In this document: piece by piece, positions 17,523 through 27,718 of the stretch | Numbering within the stretch: the stretch's first letter is position 1 | How the letters are laid out: each line of letters opens with the position of its first letter | NCBI RefSeq assembly: GCF_040822065.1 | Contig: NZ_CP162005.1 | Span: forward strand, 620,001 to 684,000 | Length of the DNA: 64,000 nucleotides | Direction: 5' to 3' | Origin: Pedobacter sp. WC2423 | Lineage (GTDB): Bacteria; Bacteroidota; Bacteroidia; Sphingobacteriales; Sphingobacteriaceae | Notes under the pieces: model-generated | Told to the model about the DNA's origin: nothing | What the model saw: only the letters and a program-made list of their open reading frames with translations | The model's database searches: none | Position numbers and translations under genes: made by a program

Positions 17523-20500
17523 ATGAGAAAAATTTACTTAAAGTATTTAAGCGTTTTTCTGTTAACCCTGTTGACAGTCAGCGCTTTTGCACAAAAAACC
17601 CTTACCGGGATAGTAAGGGATGCTTCTGGCCCTGTGCCGGGAGTTAGTGTTTCGCTAAAAGGAACTTCCAAAGTTACCCAGACAGATGGTACTGGAAAGT
17701 TCTCCATTACCGCCAGTACAAATGATGTTTTGTCTTTTTCTGCGGTAGGATACGCTAAACAGGAAGTCACTATTGGGAATCAAACGTCACTAAACGTTAC
17801 CTTGACTGAAAGTTCAAATAGTCTGAATGAAGTTGTTGTAACCACCGCATTAGGGATTAAACGACAAGAAAAATCATTAGGATATGCAGTAAGTACGGTC
17901 ACAGCTAAACAACTAACAGAAGCTGGTAATACCAATTTTGCATCCGCTTTATATGGTAAAGCTGCCGGAGTAAAAATTACTACTGCACCAGGTGGTGCGA
18001 GCAGTGCGGTAAGCGTACAAATTCGTGGAATCAATTCGATCAGTTATAACCAGCAGCCTTTATATGTTGTAGATGGGGTAATGATTAGAAATGATGGCCA
18101 GAATGGAGCTAAAGGTGCTAATAACAATGACTATTGGGGAGATCAGCGTATCAGAGGAAACGGTATTTTAGATATCAATCCTGCGGATATTGAAAGTATG
18201 ACTATTTTAAAAGGAGCGAGTGCTTCTGCTTTATATGGTTCGGATGCAGGAAGTGGCGTAGTCGTAATTACCACTAAAAAAGGAATGAAAGGCAAAGGTC
18301 TTGGAATTGATTTTAATTACCAGGGATCAGTTGATCAGGTTGCTTTTTTACCAAATTTCCAAAATGTATATGGGCCGGGTTATGACAGGGCAACTAACTT
18401 AGCCAATGTCGGCCGTGAAGATGGCTGGAATGTAGATGCGACTTCACCAACAGGGTTAAGACCATATTTCAGAGCCTATGCAAACTTTGGCCCTAAAATG
18501 GAAGGTCAGCAGGTCAAATGGTGGGATGGTTCGATCCGTTCTTATTCTCCGCAACCTGATAATTATAAAGACGTTTATCAAACAGGTTATACCTCAAACG
18601 CAAACGTGGCTATCTCTAACCAAAGCGAGGCTATCAATTACCGTTTCTCAGCATCACGTCTGGATTATAAAGGTACACAGCCAGGAAACACAGGGTCAAA
18701 GAACTCTTTCAACTTAAACTCTACGATTAAACTTGCACCAAAACTTTCCGCAGATGTAATTGTGAGTTATGTAAATACGATCACAAAAAACAGACCTTAT
18801 CAATTGGGCCAGGTTTTAGGATCATTCGGTGGTTTCTTCAGCCGTGCTGAAGATATGAACCTGATGAAACAAAAATTCCAGACTAGTGACGGGTATAAAT
18901 ATGCCACTTTCGACCAACTGGATCGTCCGGAGCCATTCGTTTACAATATCAGAGCAACTAATTTACTGGATTTCTACTGGCAGCAATTGAAAAACGAGTA
19001 CGTTGAAAATGAAAACAGATTACTATCAAGTTTTACTTTAAACTATGATATTGCTAAAAATCTGAAATTCAGAGGACGTATTGGTAATGACTATACCGGC
19101 GCAAGAACAGAAAACCGTCAGTTTACTGAAGTTCCGATTGCATTAAATGGGAATACCAGTACTGGTGGATACACTACTACACAAGGACAATATGCAGTTT
19201 TATATGGAGACGCTTTATTAACTTACTCCAACAAAATTGGTAAAGACCTGAATCTGTCAGTAAGTGGAGGTTACCAAGGTAGAAATGAAACTTATAAAGA
19301 CCAGCAATCGAATACGAAAGATGGACTGGTTTCAAGAAACTGGTTTGCGATCAGTAATTCATTCAGTGTTCCTGAAACTACTGACACCAGGAAACAACAA
19401 TCGAAATATGCTTACCTGGGAATCTTAAATTTAAGCTATAAAGACTTCTTATTCTTAGAAGGTACAGCCCGTCAGGAATATGCATCTACACTGCCTCCAC
19501 AAAATAACAATTACTCTTACTATTCATTAAATGGTGGTTTTGTTTTCAGTGATGTAGTGAAATTACCAGGTTTCTGGAACTATGGTAAATTAAGGGCTTC
19601 TTACGGTGTGGTTGGTAATGCGCCACCTTTATTTGAATCAAATATTGTCTATACACAAACTTCTCTTCAAACTATAAATGGTTCAGTTCCTTCGTTAGTA
19701 GTTGCTAATGCTTATGGAAATAATAGTTTAATGCCAGAAAAGAAACATGAAGCAGAATTTGGCCTGGAAACCCGCTTTTTAGAAGGACGTCTTGGTTTAG
19801 ATGTGAGTTACTACAACAACCGTGTTAAAAACCAGATTGTACCACTACAAGTAAGCTCAACTGTTGGTGCGACGAGTCAGATTGTAAATGTGGGTGAAAT
19901 TGGGAGCAGAGGATTTGAAGTCGCTTTAAATGCAACCCCTGTAAAAGCTGGTAAATTCCGTTGGGACACACGTTTGAACTTCTCCTCTAATAAATCGCGT
20001 GTAATTTCATTGACGGGAGGCATGTCAGAGTTGAATTTCTATTCTTCAGATCAGGCAACTGCTAAAATTGTAGCTAAAGCCGGAGAAGAATTAGGTAATA
20101 TCTATGTACGCCCAAGATCCACAGATTCCAAAGGCAATTATATCATTAATGCTGATGGTTTGTATGTGATGGACAACAGTACTTATGTTAAAGCAGGGAA
20201 CATTATGCCGAAAGTTGTTGGTGGTATCTCTAACACCTTCAGCTATGGTAACTTCTCTTTAGATTTTACTATTGATGGTCGTTTCGGCGGAAAGATGCTG
20301 TCTCCAAATCTTAAATATATGCGTGGAGCAGGTATGCTGGAAAACTCTATGGAATTCAGAGATGCTGAACACGGTGGAATTGCTTTTACCAGTAATGGTA
20401 AAACATATAACGACGGTGTACTCTTACAAGGTGTAAACCAGACTACAGGCTTACCGAATACCAAAGTTATTAGTGCTGCTGATTATTACATTAATACTTA

Positions 20501-20789
20501 TAACTGGGGAGAAGGTTCTTTGACAGATGGAGAAATTTTTGATAACAGTTTTATCAAAATGAGAGAAGTGGTATTAAGCTACAAATTGCCAGCTTCATTT
20601 ACCAGTAAACTTAAAATCACCAACCTGAGAGTTTCATTGATTGGCCGTAATTTATTCTATATCTGGCGTACGCTGAAAGATCTGGATCCTGAAGCACCAC
20701 TGGGAAATAAATGGTGGTCACAAGGAGTAGATGTAGGTTCAACAGCTGCCTCAAGAAATTATGGTTTTTCTATAAGCGCGAATTTCTAA
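17523..20789 (+). CDS. SusC/RagA-type TonB-linked outer-membrane transporter
   Basis: The 1088-residue protein has a signal peptide (to about residue 24, VSAFAQ), a carboxypeptidase-regulatory-like domain (about 25-100, LTGIVRDASGPVPGVSVSLKG), the SusC plug signature (about 110-240, VQIRGINSI, QPLYVVDGVMI, SMTILKGASASALYGSDAG) and a large beta-barrel ending GFSISANF. With the SusD lipoprotein encoded 19 bp downstream it forms the outer-membrane importer of an oligosaccharide. The following fucosidase and GH3 suggest a fucosylated glycan with beta-linked sugars. It lies behind the ROK regulator. Confidence 0.95.
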   Translation: MRKIYLKYLSVFLLTLLTVSAFAQKTLTGIVRDASGPVPGVSVSLKGTSKVTQTDGTGKFSITASTNDVLSFSAVGYAKQEVTIGNQTSLNVTLTESSNSLNEVVVTTALGIKRQEKSLGYAVSTVTAKQLTEAGNTNFASALYGKAAGVKITTAPGGASSAVSVQIRGINSISYNQQPLYVVDGVMIRNDGQNGAKGANNNDYWGDQRIRGNGILDINPADIESMTILKGASASALYGSDAGSGVVVITTKKGMKGKGLGIDFNYQGSVDQVAFLPNFQNVYGPGYDRATNLANVGREDGWNVDATSPTGLRPYFRAYANFGPKMEGQQVKWWDGSIRSYSPQPDNYKDVYQTGYTSNANVAISNQSEAINYRFSASRLDYKGTQPGNTGSKNSFNLNSTIKLAPKLSADVIVSYVNTITKNRPYQLGQVLGSFGGFFSRAEDMNLMKQKFQTSDGYKYATFDQLDRPEPFVYNIRATNLLDFYWQQLKNEYVENENRLLSSFTLNYDIAKNLKFRGRIGNDYTGARTENRQFTEVPIALNGNTSTGGYTTTQGQYAVLYGDALLTYSNKIGKDLNLSVSGGYQGRNETYKDQQSNTKDGLVSRNWFAISNSFSVPETTDTRKQQSKYAYLGILNLSYKDFLFLEGTARQEYASTLPPQNNNYSYYSLNGGFVFSDVVKLPGFWNYGKLRASYGVVGNAPPLFESNIVYTQTSLQTINGSVPSLVVANAYGNNSLMPEKKHEAEFGLETRFLEGRLGLDVSYYNNRVKNQIVPLQVSSTVGATSQIVNVGEIGSRGFEVALNATPVKAGKFRWDTRLNFSSNKSRVISLTGGMSELNFYSSDQATAKIVAKAGEELGNIYVRPRSTDSKGNYIINADGLYVMDNSTYVKAGNIMPKVVGGISNTFSYGNFSLDFTIDGRFGGKMLSPNLKYMRGAGMLENSMEFRDAEHGGIAFTSNGKTYNDGVLLQGVNQTTGLPNTKVISAADYYINTYNWGEGSLTDGEIFDNSFIKMREVVLSYKLPASFTSKLKITNLRVSLIGRNLFYIWRTLKDLDPEAPLGNKWWSQGVDVGSTAASRNYGFSISANF

Positions 20790-20808
20790 TCGCATTAATA
20801 TTTTTAAG

Positions 20809-22416
20809 ATGAAAAAATTAATTATAAATATAAGCTTTGTTTTAGTTGCAGCGACGTCATTAGTGAGTTGCAAAAAAGCACTTGAAGATAAATTCTATAA
20901 CCCGGAAAAAGCACGTGATGCTAGTGTTCCAGGCCTTTTTACTGCAATGTTAAACAATGACAGAGTTGCGGCGAAATATTGGAATGTACGTACTTTTTTA
21001 TGTCAGATGCCAGGCGTATATGCGCAGACTTCTTATTTCCCGAATGCAAATTCAGTTTATCAGCAAAATGATGGTTATGCTCAAAACTATTGGGATGATT
21101 TTTATGCTACAGGTGGTAACGGTAGCGGAAGTATGGCACAATACCGTTCTATGGAAGTCAAATTCAAAACACTTTCAGATGCGGAAAAAGCGACTCAGGC
21201 TATAATTATGCAGGCTGCAAAGGTTGTATTGATAGAGCAGGCGGCAAAAATGGTAGACTTATGGGGAGATATTCCTTATAGTGAAACAGGGAGTCTGGAA
21301 ACAAGCAGTACGATTGTAAATCCTAAATTTGATGAGCAAAAAGCTTTGTATACCAGTTTTATCAGTGATCTGACTACTGCTGCTGCTTATTTCAAAGCAA
21401 ACCCTACCAATAAAGATTTTTCCAAAGCGGATATATTGCTGAAAGGCGATGTCAATCAGTGGGTGCGCTATGCCAATTCTTTACGCTTAAGATTACTGAT
21501 GCGTATTTCAAAAGTAGATGAGGGGACAGCCAGAACAGCAGTATTGGATATGTTAAACAATCCGTCCGCTTTTCCATTAGTCGATGGAGGAAATAATCCT
21601 TCCTATAACCCGGGAGCATCTGATGTTTTACTACAACCTTTAACCAATAGCACCAGTGATTTAAGGGCCGCTTTTATGGAAGGCAGCTGGTATGCTACTG
21701 ATTATATGTTAAACACGGTGATGTTGCCAGCTAATGATCCGCGTATTCCTGTAATCTATGATAAATACGGCAGAATAGTGAAGATTGATAAAAAGGATGT
21801 ATTTGTGCCTAATAAAACATATAAAGCTATGCCGGTTACGATGATTGCATCAGATCAGGAAACTAAATTTGCGGATTATTCAGTACTTGACTCTGCAACT
21901 TTCCTGTTTAATCAAAAATTACCAGGTATTGTGATCACTGCTTCTGAAGTGAATTTTTTGAAAGCAGAGGCTTTTGAAAGATGGGGTAGCTCAGCCAGTG
22001 CGCAGACTGCATATGGAAATGCCCTAAGACAATCTGTTACTTTTTATTACTACCTGAATAACTTAAATCAGGGTGGTGGATATGTGAATGTTCAGGCTCC
22101 CGACGCTGCTGCTATAGATACCTGGGTGAATACCTCTTCAGCTGCTTATACAGGTACTTCTGCAAATAAACTGGCTAATATTTATACTCAGAAATGGGTG
22201 CATTTAGGGGTACTCCAATCTACAGAAGCCTGGTCTGAATACAGAAGAACTGGTTTCCCTGTTTTAAATTTCCCTGCAGATGGTAAACTATCAGGTTTTG
22301 ATACTCCTCCAAACCGGTTAATCTATCCAGGTAAAGAAAAGATTCTGAATGCGGCAAATTATCAGGCTGTTCAAGCTAAGGATACGCGTAAAACCAAGAT
22401 CTTCTGGCAACCGTAA
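20809..22416 (+). CDS. SusD-like glycan-binding lipoprotein (SusD-like_2)
   Basis: The 535-residue surface lipoprotein (Cys21 in TSLVSC) covers the SusC barrel and captures the oligosaccharide. Its features fit the SusD-like_2 group: an N-terminal helical TPR-like part with AAKMVDLWGDIPYSETG near residue 150, a segment VNQWVRYANSLRLRLLMRIS near 220-240, and the C-terminal WVHLGVLQSTEAWSEYRRTGFP typical of this group. It begins 19 bp after susC. A strong terminator follows at 22442-22470, so susC-susD should be transcribed more than the enzyme genes behind it. Confidence 0.93.
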   Translation: MKKLIINISFVLVAATSLVSCKKALEDKFYNPEKARDASVPGLFTAMLNNDRVAAKYWNVRTFLCQMPGVYAQTSYFPNANSVYQQNDGYAQNYWDDFYATGGNGSGSMAQYRSMEVKFKTLSDAEKATQAIIMQAAKVVLIEQAAKMVDLWGDIPYSETGSLETSSTIVNPKFDEQKALYTSFISDLTTAAAYFKANPTNKDFSKADILLKGDVNQWVRYANSLRLRLLMRISKVDEGTARTAVLDMLNNPSAFPLVDGGNNPSYNPGASDVLLQPLTNSTSDLRAAFMEGSWYATDYMLNTVMLPANDPRIPVIYDKYGRIVKIDKKDVFVPNKTYKAMPVTMIASDQETKFADYSVLDSATFLFNQKLPGIVITASEVNFLKAEAFERWGSSASAQTAYGNALRQSVTFYYYLNNLNQGGGYVNVQAPDAAAIDTWVNTSSAAYTGTSANKLANIYTQKWVHLGVLQSTEAWSEYRRTGFPVLNFPADGKLSGFDTPPNRLIYPGKEKILNAANYQAVQAKDTRKTKIFWQP

Positions 22417-22441
22417 GCTATAGCATTTTTAATTAATATCT

Positions 22442-22475
22442 TGTCCCGGTTAGTTTTTTTAGCCGGGACATTTTT
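22442..22475 (+). terminator. Intra-locus terminator between susD and the fucosidase gene
   Basis: TGTCCCGGTTA (22442-22452) pairs with TAGCCGGGACA (22460-22470) with one G:U, around a loop of seven Ts, and TTTTT follows. It separates susD (stop 22416) from the fucosidase start at 22516 and probably lets only part of the transcription pass. Confidence 0.8.
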
Positions 22476-22515
22476 ATATTCAGGAGATAAAATCAGTTCA
22501 ACAAATCCGATCCTA

Positions 22516-23949
22516 ATGAAAACAAAAATTATAATTGCAGCGATGCTGATTTGTGCTGCCGGTAAGTTAGCAGCACAAGAAAACGGAATTCATCAGCAAT
22601 CAACCATTTATGAAGCCCCAACAGATCCCCTGGTTAAAAAGAAACTGGACAAATGGCAGGATCAGAAATTTGGAATGATTGTTCATTGGGGATTGTATGC
22701 TGTGCCAGGGATGATCGAATCCTGGACACTTTGTTCAGAAGACTGGATAGAACGCGACAGTACAAAGACTTATGACGATTATAAAAAGTGGTACTGGGGG
22801 TTGAGTAAAGCTTTTAATCCGGTACATTTTAATCCGGAACAATGGGCAAAAGCTGGTAAAAGTGCAGGCATGAAATATCTTGTTTTTACCACCAAACATC
22901 ATGACGGTTTCGCCATGTTTGATACCAGGGCATCTGACTTCAGTATCGCTCAAGGTCCCTTTGCAAATAATCCGAAAGCAGATGTGGCTAAATATGTATT
23001 TGACTCTTTCAGAAAAGAAGGCTTTATGATCGGTGCTTATTTTTCCAAGCCCGACTGGCACTCTGAATATTACTGGTGGTCTAAATATGCGACCCCCAAC
23101 CGCAATAACAATTACGACATTCAGAAAAACCCGTGGAGATGGAACAAATTTAAAGGTTTTGTCTACAATCAGCTGGAAGAACTGATGACCCGTTATGGTG
23201 GTATTGATATTTTATGGCTTGATGGAGGATGGGTCAGACCATTGGAAACTGTTAATGAAGAAGTACGCTCCTGGGGCGCTGATATCCCTAAATGGAGCCA
23301 GGATATTAACATGCCTGAAATTGCCCGGATGGCAAGAAAAGCACAACCTGGTATTTTGATGGTAGACAGAACGGTTCACGGGCCTTATGAGAACTACCAG
23401 ACACCAGAGCAAAAGATTCCTGATACGCAACTGGATCATCCCTGGGAAAGCTGCATGACACTGGGCGGGGCATGGGGATTTGTTCCCAATGATCAGTATA
23501 AACCTGCCAGTGAAGTGATTCACAAGCTAGTGGAGATTGTTGCTAAAGGCGGAAGTTTGCTTTTAGGGATCGGGCCTGATCCGGATGGTACTTTACCAGC
23601 TTCGGTGGTCACTAAATTAAATGAGATTGGTCAATGGACTTCTAAAAATGGTAAAGCCATTTACAATACGAGGATTACTAAGAACTACCACAGTGGCCAA
23701 ACTTGGTTTACGCAAAGTAAAGATGGTAAATTAAGGTATGCGATTTATTGTGAAAATGTTGGAGAGCACCCCGCCAAGACCATTCAATGGACAGGTAATT
23801 TACCAAAAAAGGGGACAGTGCTGAGATTGGTCTCTACAGGTCAGTCCTTAAAATGGACAGTATTAAATGATCAGACTACAGTAGAATTGCCAGCGAATAT
23901 AGTGGGCTCAGCAGCTGCTTTGTCTTTTGAATTTACGCCAGCCATTTAG
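22516..23949 (+). CDS. Alpha-L-fucosidase (GH29)
   Basis: The enzyme removes terminal alpha-L-fucose by a retaining mechanism. The 477-residue protein has a signal peptide (to about residue 21, GKLAAQ) and a GH29 barrel with KFGMIVHWGLYAVPG, the typical TTKHHDGFAMFDT at about 125-137, and nucleophile D236 in IDILWLDGGW. A later WESCMTLGGAWGF block also fits GH29. The small C-terminal beta domain is present. The frame is open from TTG at 22441, but that stretch lies inside a terminator and is not signal-like, so the ATG at 22516 is the start. It belongs to the ROK/SusCD locus. Confidence 0.93.
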   Translation: MKTKIIIAAMLICAAGKLAAQENGIHQQSTIYEAPTDPLVKKKLDKWQDQKFGMIVHWGLYAVPGMIESWTLCSEDWIERDSTKTYDDYKKWYWGLSKAFNPVHFNPEQWAKAGKSAGMKYLVFTTKHHDGFAMFDTRASDFSIAQGPFANNPKADVAKYVFDSFRKEGFMIGAYFSKPDWHSEYYWWSKYATPNRNNNYDIQKNPWRWNKFKGFVYNQLEELMTRYGGIDILWLDGGWVRPLETVNEEVRSWGADIPKWSQDINMPEIARMARKAQPGILMVDRTVHGPYENYQTPEQKIPDTQLDHPWESCMTLGGAWGFVPNDQYKPASEVIHKLVEIVAKGGSLLLGIGPDPDGTLPASVVTKLNEIGQWTSKNGKAIYNTRITKNYHSGQTWFTQSKDGKLRYAIYCENVGEHPAKTIQWTGNLPKKGTVLRLVSTGQSLKWTVLNDQTTVELPANIVGSAAALSFEFTPAI

Positions 23950-23991
23950 TGGTTTAGAATTTTTATAGGAAGAAAACTTAAATTATGATTA

Positions 23992-26703
23992 ATGAAGTAT
24001 AAAGTCGTTTTATTGCCGTTCCTGCTTTCCCTTTTAAGTTATGCTGCTATTGCGAATGATACACTTAAAGTTGTTAAAAATAAAAGCCGGATAAAGACCT
24101 CGTCAGCCTTGCCCTTATATAAAAATCCGGGGATGAGCATCGATAAAAGAGTGCGTGATCTGCTCTCCAGGATGACACCGGAAGAGAAATTCTGGCAGCT
24201 TTTTATGATTCCGGGAGACCTGGATGGAGTAGATAAAAACCGCTATAAAAACGGGATTTTTGGCTTACAAGTCAGTGCTGTTTCTCAGGGCGGAGGGGGA
24301 GCAGGACAAATGTTAAGTTATAATACAAAGGAGAACGCTTATACCTTAGCCAAAAAGATTAATGCCATACAGCGGTATTTTGTTAAAGAAAGCCGTTTAG
24401 GTATTCCTATGATTGCATTTGATGAAGCGCTTCATGGTCTGGTGAGACAGGGAGCTACCGCTTTTCCGCAAGCCATTGGTCTTGCAGCCAGCTTTGATAC
24501 CGCAATGATGGGACAGGTTGCCGGCACTATAGCGCAGGAAACTAAGGTGAGGGGGATCAGGGATATTTTAACACCAGTAGTGAATATCGCTGCAGATGTA
24601 CGCTGGGGGCGCACCGAAGAAACATATGGGGAAGATCCTTTTCTATCTTCTCAAATGGGACTGGCTTTCGTAAGCGCATTTGAAAAACAGAATATCATAA
24701 CTACGCCTAAACATTTTGTAGCCAATGTTGGCGATGGTGGCCGTGATAGTTATCCGATCCATGCGAATGAACGTTTACTGGAAGAAATCTATTTTCCTCC
24801 ATTTAAAGCTACCATACAGCAAGGTAAAAGCAGGTCACTCATGACTGCCTATAATAGCTTAAACGGTACTCCCGCTACTTCAAATGCTTATTTGCTGACA
24901 CAAAAGTTGAAAACAGAATGGGGCTTTAAAGGATTTGTTATTTCTGATGCCGGAGCAGTTGGTGGTGCAAATGTTTTACACTATACCGCAGCAGATTATA
25001 CTGAAGCCACCAGGCAGGCGATTATTGCAGGTCTGGATGTGATTTTTCAAATAGAGTATGACCATTATAAATTGTTTATTCCCCCATTCCTTGATGGATC
25101 AATTCCACAAAAACGGATAGATGATGCAGTTTCAAGAGTTTTAAGAGCAAAATTTGAATTGGGTCTTTTTGAAAATCCTTATGTCTCTGAAAAGGATGCT
25201 GAAAATGCTTTGAATGATCAAAGTCATAAAGCAATTGCTAAACAGGCAGCTTTAAAATCATTTGTTTTGCTAAAGAATGCAAAATCTGTGTTGCCGTTGC
25301 AAGATATTAAGAACATACTAGTCGTTGGAGAAGATGCTGCCGAAGCGCGTTTAGGAGGTTACAGCGGAACTGGTAATGGTAAGATCAGTATTGTGGACGG
25401 TTTAAAGAAAAGAGCGGGTGAACAGGTTAAGGTGACTTACAGTAAAGGAAGCACGCGGGATCCGGTTTTATATATTCCCGTAGCTAAACAATTTCTGAAA
25501 GCGGATACTGCTTCAGGGCTTTTCGCTGAATACTTTGATAACCTTACCTTAAGTGGTAAACCCTTGTTTACGCGGATAGATCAGGGAATAGACTTCATGT
25601 GGACGCTCTCTGCACCGGACAAACGTTTAGCGAAAGATCAGTATGCGATCCGCTGGAACGGCATGCTTAAAGCTCCAAAATCAGGAACTTATCAAATTGG
25701 GCTGGAAGGAAATGACGGTTATCGTCTTTATGTGGATGGAAAACTATTAATTGATCAGTGGGATAAAATATCTTATCATACCCGTTTGGTTCCATTCACT
25801 TTTGAGCAGAACAAATCGTATCAGGTCCGGGTAGAATTTAAAGAAACTAAAGGCAATGCACACCTCAGGCTGATCTGGAATTATGGCGTTGCAGATGAGC
25901 GTGCTAAAAATTTAGCTGATGCGATTCAACTCGCTGAGCATGCAGATGTTATTGTAGTCGCTGCGGGAATTAAAGAAGGAGAGTTTCAGGATCGCGCACT
26001 ATTGAGCTTACCAGGTAACCAGGAACAATTGATTCAGGCGATGGAGAAATCCGGGAAACCTGTAATCGTTTTATTAGTTGGGGGCAGTGCCATCACGATG
26101 GACAATTGGTACAATGATGCTGCGGCAGTTATGTCGATCTGGTATCCGGGAGAAGAAGGAGGAAATGCGGTTGCAGAAACTTTGTTCGGTGACTATAATC
26201 CTGCAGGACGCTTACCGATTACTTATCCGGTTCATGAATCACAACTGCCATTGGTATACAACCATAAACCAACAGGCAGGGGCGATGATTATAACAACCT
26301 GAGTGGTGAGCCTCTTTTCCCGTTTGGTTTTGGCCTGAGTTATACAAAATTTGACTACAGAGAGCTGAAATTAAGTAAAACAGCTATTTCCAGAACAGAA
26401 TCTGTAACAGCAAGTTTTACATTACAAAATACTGGTACTTATGATGGAGAAGAAGTGGTACAGCTCTATATCCGTGACCTGCTGAGTACAGTAGCCAGAC
26501 CGGTTTTAGAATTGAAAGGTTTTGAGCGCGTCAGGTTAAAAGCAGGGGAGTCTAAACAGGTTAAATTTGAAATTACTCCTCAAATGTTGCAAATGCTGAA
26601 TGCTGAAATGAAGACCGTTATTGAGCCTGGAGACTTTAGAATAATGATCGGTTCTTCAAGCAAAGAATTGCTGTTGAAAGACACATTAAAGGTGATTAAA
26701 TGA
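23992..26703 (+). CDS. Secreted GH3 glycosidase with inserted PA14 domain
   Basis: The enzyme cleaves beta-linked terminal sugars (beta-glucosidase or xylosidase class). The 903-residue protein has a signal peptide (to about residue 22), the GH3 barrel (about 45-390) with TPKHFV and nucleophile D319 in GFVISDAGAV, the second alpha/beta domain split by a PA14 domain (about 505-632, with the core GLEGNDGYRLYVDGKLLID), and a C-terminal FnIII-like domain (about 790-895). PA14 inserts can bind sugars and shape the active site. It starts 42 bp after the fucosidase and ends the locus, followed by a hairpin. Confidence 0.92.
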   Translation: MKYKVVLLPFLLSLLSYAAIANDTLKVVKNKSRIKTSSALPLYKNPGMSIDKRVRDLLSRMTPEEKFWQLFMIPGDLDGVDKNRYKNGIFGLQVSAVSQGGGGAGQMLSYNTKENAYTLAKKINAIQRYFVKESRLGIPMIAFDEALHGLVRQGATAFPQAIGLAASFDTAMMGQVAGTIAQETKVRGIRDILTPVVNIAADVRWGRTEETYGEDPFLSSQMGLAFVSAFEKQNIITTPKHFVANVGDGGRDSYPIHANERLLEEIYFPPFKATIQQGKSRSLMTAYNSLNGTPATSNAYLLTQKLKTEWGFKGFVISDAGAVGGANVLHYTAADYTEATRQAIIAGLDVIFQIEYDHYKLFIPPFLDGSIPQKRIDDAVSRVLRAKFELGLFENPYVSEKDAENALNDQSHKAIAKQAALKSFVLLKNAKSVLPLQDIKNILVVGEDAAEARLGGYSGTGNGKISIVDGLKKRAGEQVKVTYSKGSTRDPVLYIPVAKQFLKADTASGLFAEYFDNLTLSGKPLFTRIDQGIDFMWTLSAPDKRLAKDQYAIRWNGMLKAPKSGTYQIGLEGNDGYRLYVDGKLLIDQWDKISYHTRLVPFTFEQNKSYQVRVEFKETKGNAHLRLIWNYGVADERAKNLADAIQLAEHADVIVVAAGIKEGEFQDRALLSLPGNQEQLIQAMEKSGKPVIVLLVGGSAITMDNWYNDAAAVMSIWYPGEEGGNAVAETLFGDYNPAGRLPITYPVHESQLPLVYNHKPTGRGDDYNNLSGEPLFPFGFGLSYTKFDYRELKLSKTAISRTESVTASFTLQNTGTYDGEEVVQLYIRDLLSTVARPVLELKGFERVRLKAGESKQVKFEITPQMLQMLNAEMKTVIEPGDFRIMIGSSSKELLLKDTLKVIK

Positions 26704-26722
26704 TCGGAAAAATAGTGTAGCC

Positions 26723-26766
26723 TATCAGGTCCAGGTGGTGTAAACTGATAACACCTGGACCCTGAT
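26723..26766 (+). terminator. Hairpin ending the SusCD locus
   Basis: GTCCAGGTG and CACCTGGAC pair around about 14 nt, and the outer TATCAG/CTGATA also pair with a one-base bulge. It lies 20 bp after the GH3 stop. There is no long T run, so termination strength is uncertain. Confidence 0.6.
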
Positions 26767-26825
26767 AAGTTACTATATTGGCGAAGTTTATATTGGATAA
26801 CAAATACCCGACTATCAATTTGATC

Positions 26826-27584
26826 ATGACACATTGGAAAAAACTGGAAGTTTACCGGCAATTACAAGCAGAAGAGATTTCTCCATCATTCAAAAATTTC
26901 GCACATTATATTGCGAATGAACTGTTTAAAGAGAATTTTAAACTGAAGGAATCAAAAACAGTCAAGAAGTTTTATCGGTTTAATGAAGATTTTGAACAAG
27001 CTGTTTATTTTGAAACTCTGAGTTCTAAAACTGATTTCAGAATAAAAATAGCTATAAAACCACTTTTTTCTGATCCAGCTATCCCGTATTGGATTCTGGA
27101 AGCATTTGAGATTTCAGCAGGGTTTAAAAGGAGTTATCCTTTAACGCAGGAGTACTTGTTACTTGCCGGACACCTTGTGGAAGAAACAAGGAAAAGCTTA
27201 ATCCCTTTTTTTGATCAATATGATAGTTATCAAAAAGTAGTGCTTCATCATCAGGATTTATTAAAACACTATCGCACAAATGATAGTGAGACTATTCCTG
27301 AATTTGTAAGTGCTGACCTTTTATTTTATGATAGCTCATTTAAAGCGAGGGATATAGCCCTATTTAATCAATCTCACGCAAAATTCTTAAAACGTGAACT
27401 TTTTGTTTACGAACGGTTTAAAGATGATCCTGCAGCCGGAAAAGAGATTTCAGACAGAATTGAAGCATTTAAACAGCTTCATTTAATATTCAACGATGAT
27501 AAACGCTATCAGCAGGAAATTGAAAAGCTCAATCAAAAATCTGCAGATTATCTCAATACGTTTCAAAAAAAGAGAACAAAATAG
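26826..27584 (+). CDS. Unknown 252-aa cytosolic protein
   Basis: I do not recognise the family with confidence. The protein has no signal peptide or membrane helix; the first part (about 1-130) mixes strands and helices with FKESKTVKKFYRF-like and DFRIKIAIKPLF segments that faintly recall DUF4304, and the second part is helical and charged, ending in a coiled-coil-like stretch (about 205-250). A TTG at 26778 opens the same frame 16 codons earlier, but the ATG at 26826 is more likely. It is a single-gene unit with a terminator downstream. Confidence 0.6.
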   Translation: MTHWKKLEVYRQLQAEEISPSFKNFAHYIANELFKENFKLKESKTVKKFYRFNEDFEQAVYFETLSSKTDFRIKIAIKPLFSDPAIPYWILEAFEISAGFKRSYPLTQEYLLLAGHLVEETRKSLIPFFDQYDSYQKVVLHHQDLLKHYRTNDSETIPEFVSADLLFYDSSFKARDIALFNQSHAKFLKRELFVYERFKDDPAAGKEISDRIEAFKQLHLIFNDDKRYQQEIEKLNQKSADYLNTFQKKRTK

Positions 27585-27643
27585 CTTTGTTTATTTGATC
27601 CATTGTACCACAGAGCTGGTATATTTCACAATCGAAAATACAA

Positions 27644-27676
27644 AAAAAATGCTGCCCGATCTGAGCAGCATTTTTT
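27644..27676. terminator. Bidirectional terminator
   Basis: AAAAAATGCTGC (27644-27655) pairs perfectly with GCAGCATTTTTT (27665-27676) around 9 nt. It lies between convergent genes ending at 27584 and 27719 and has a T run on each strand. Confidence 0.85.
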
Positions 27677-27718
27677 GTTAAATTACAAGTTGTAAATCCA
27701 ACTTTACTGCCTGACCAT

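Noticed and set aside
22441..22515. TTG-started extension of the GH29 fucosidase
   Set aside because: It lies inside the terminator hairpin after susD, and the signal peptide starts at 22516.
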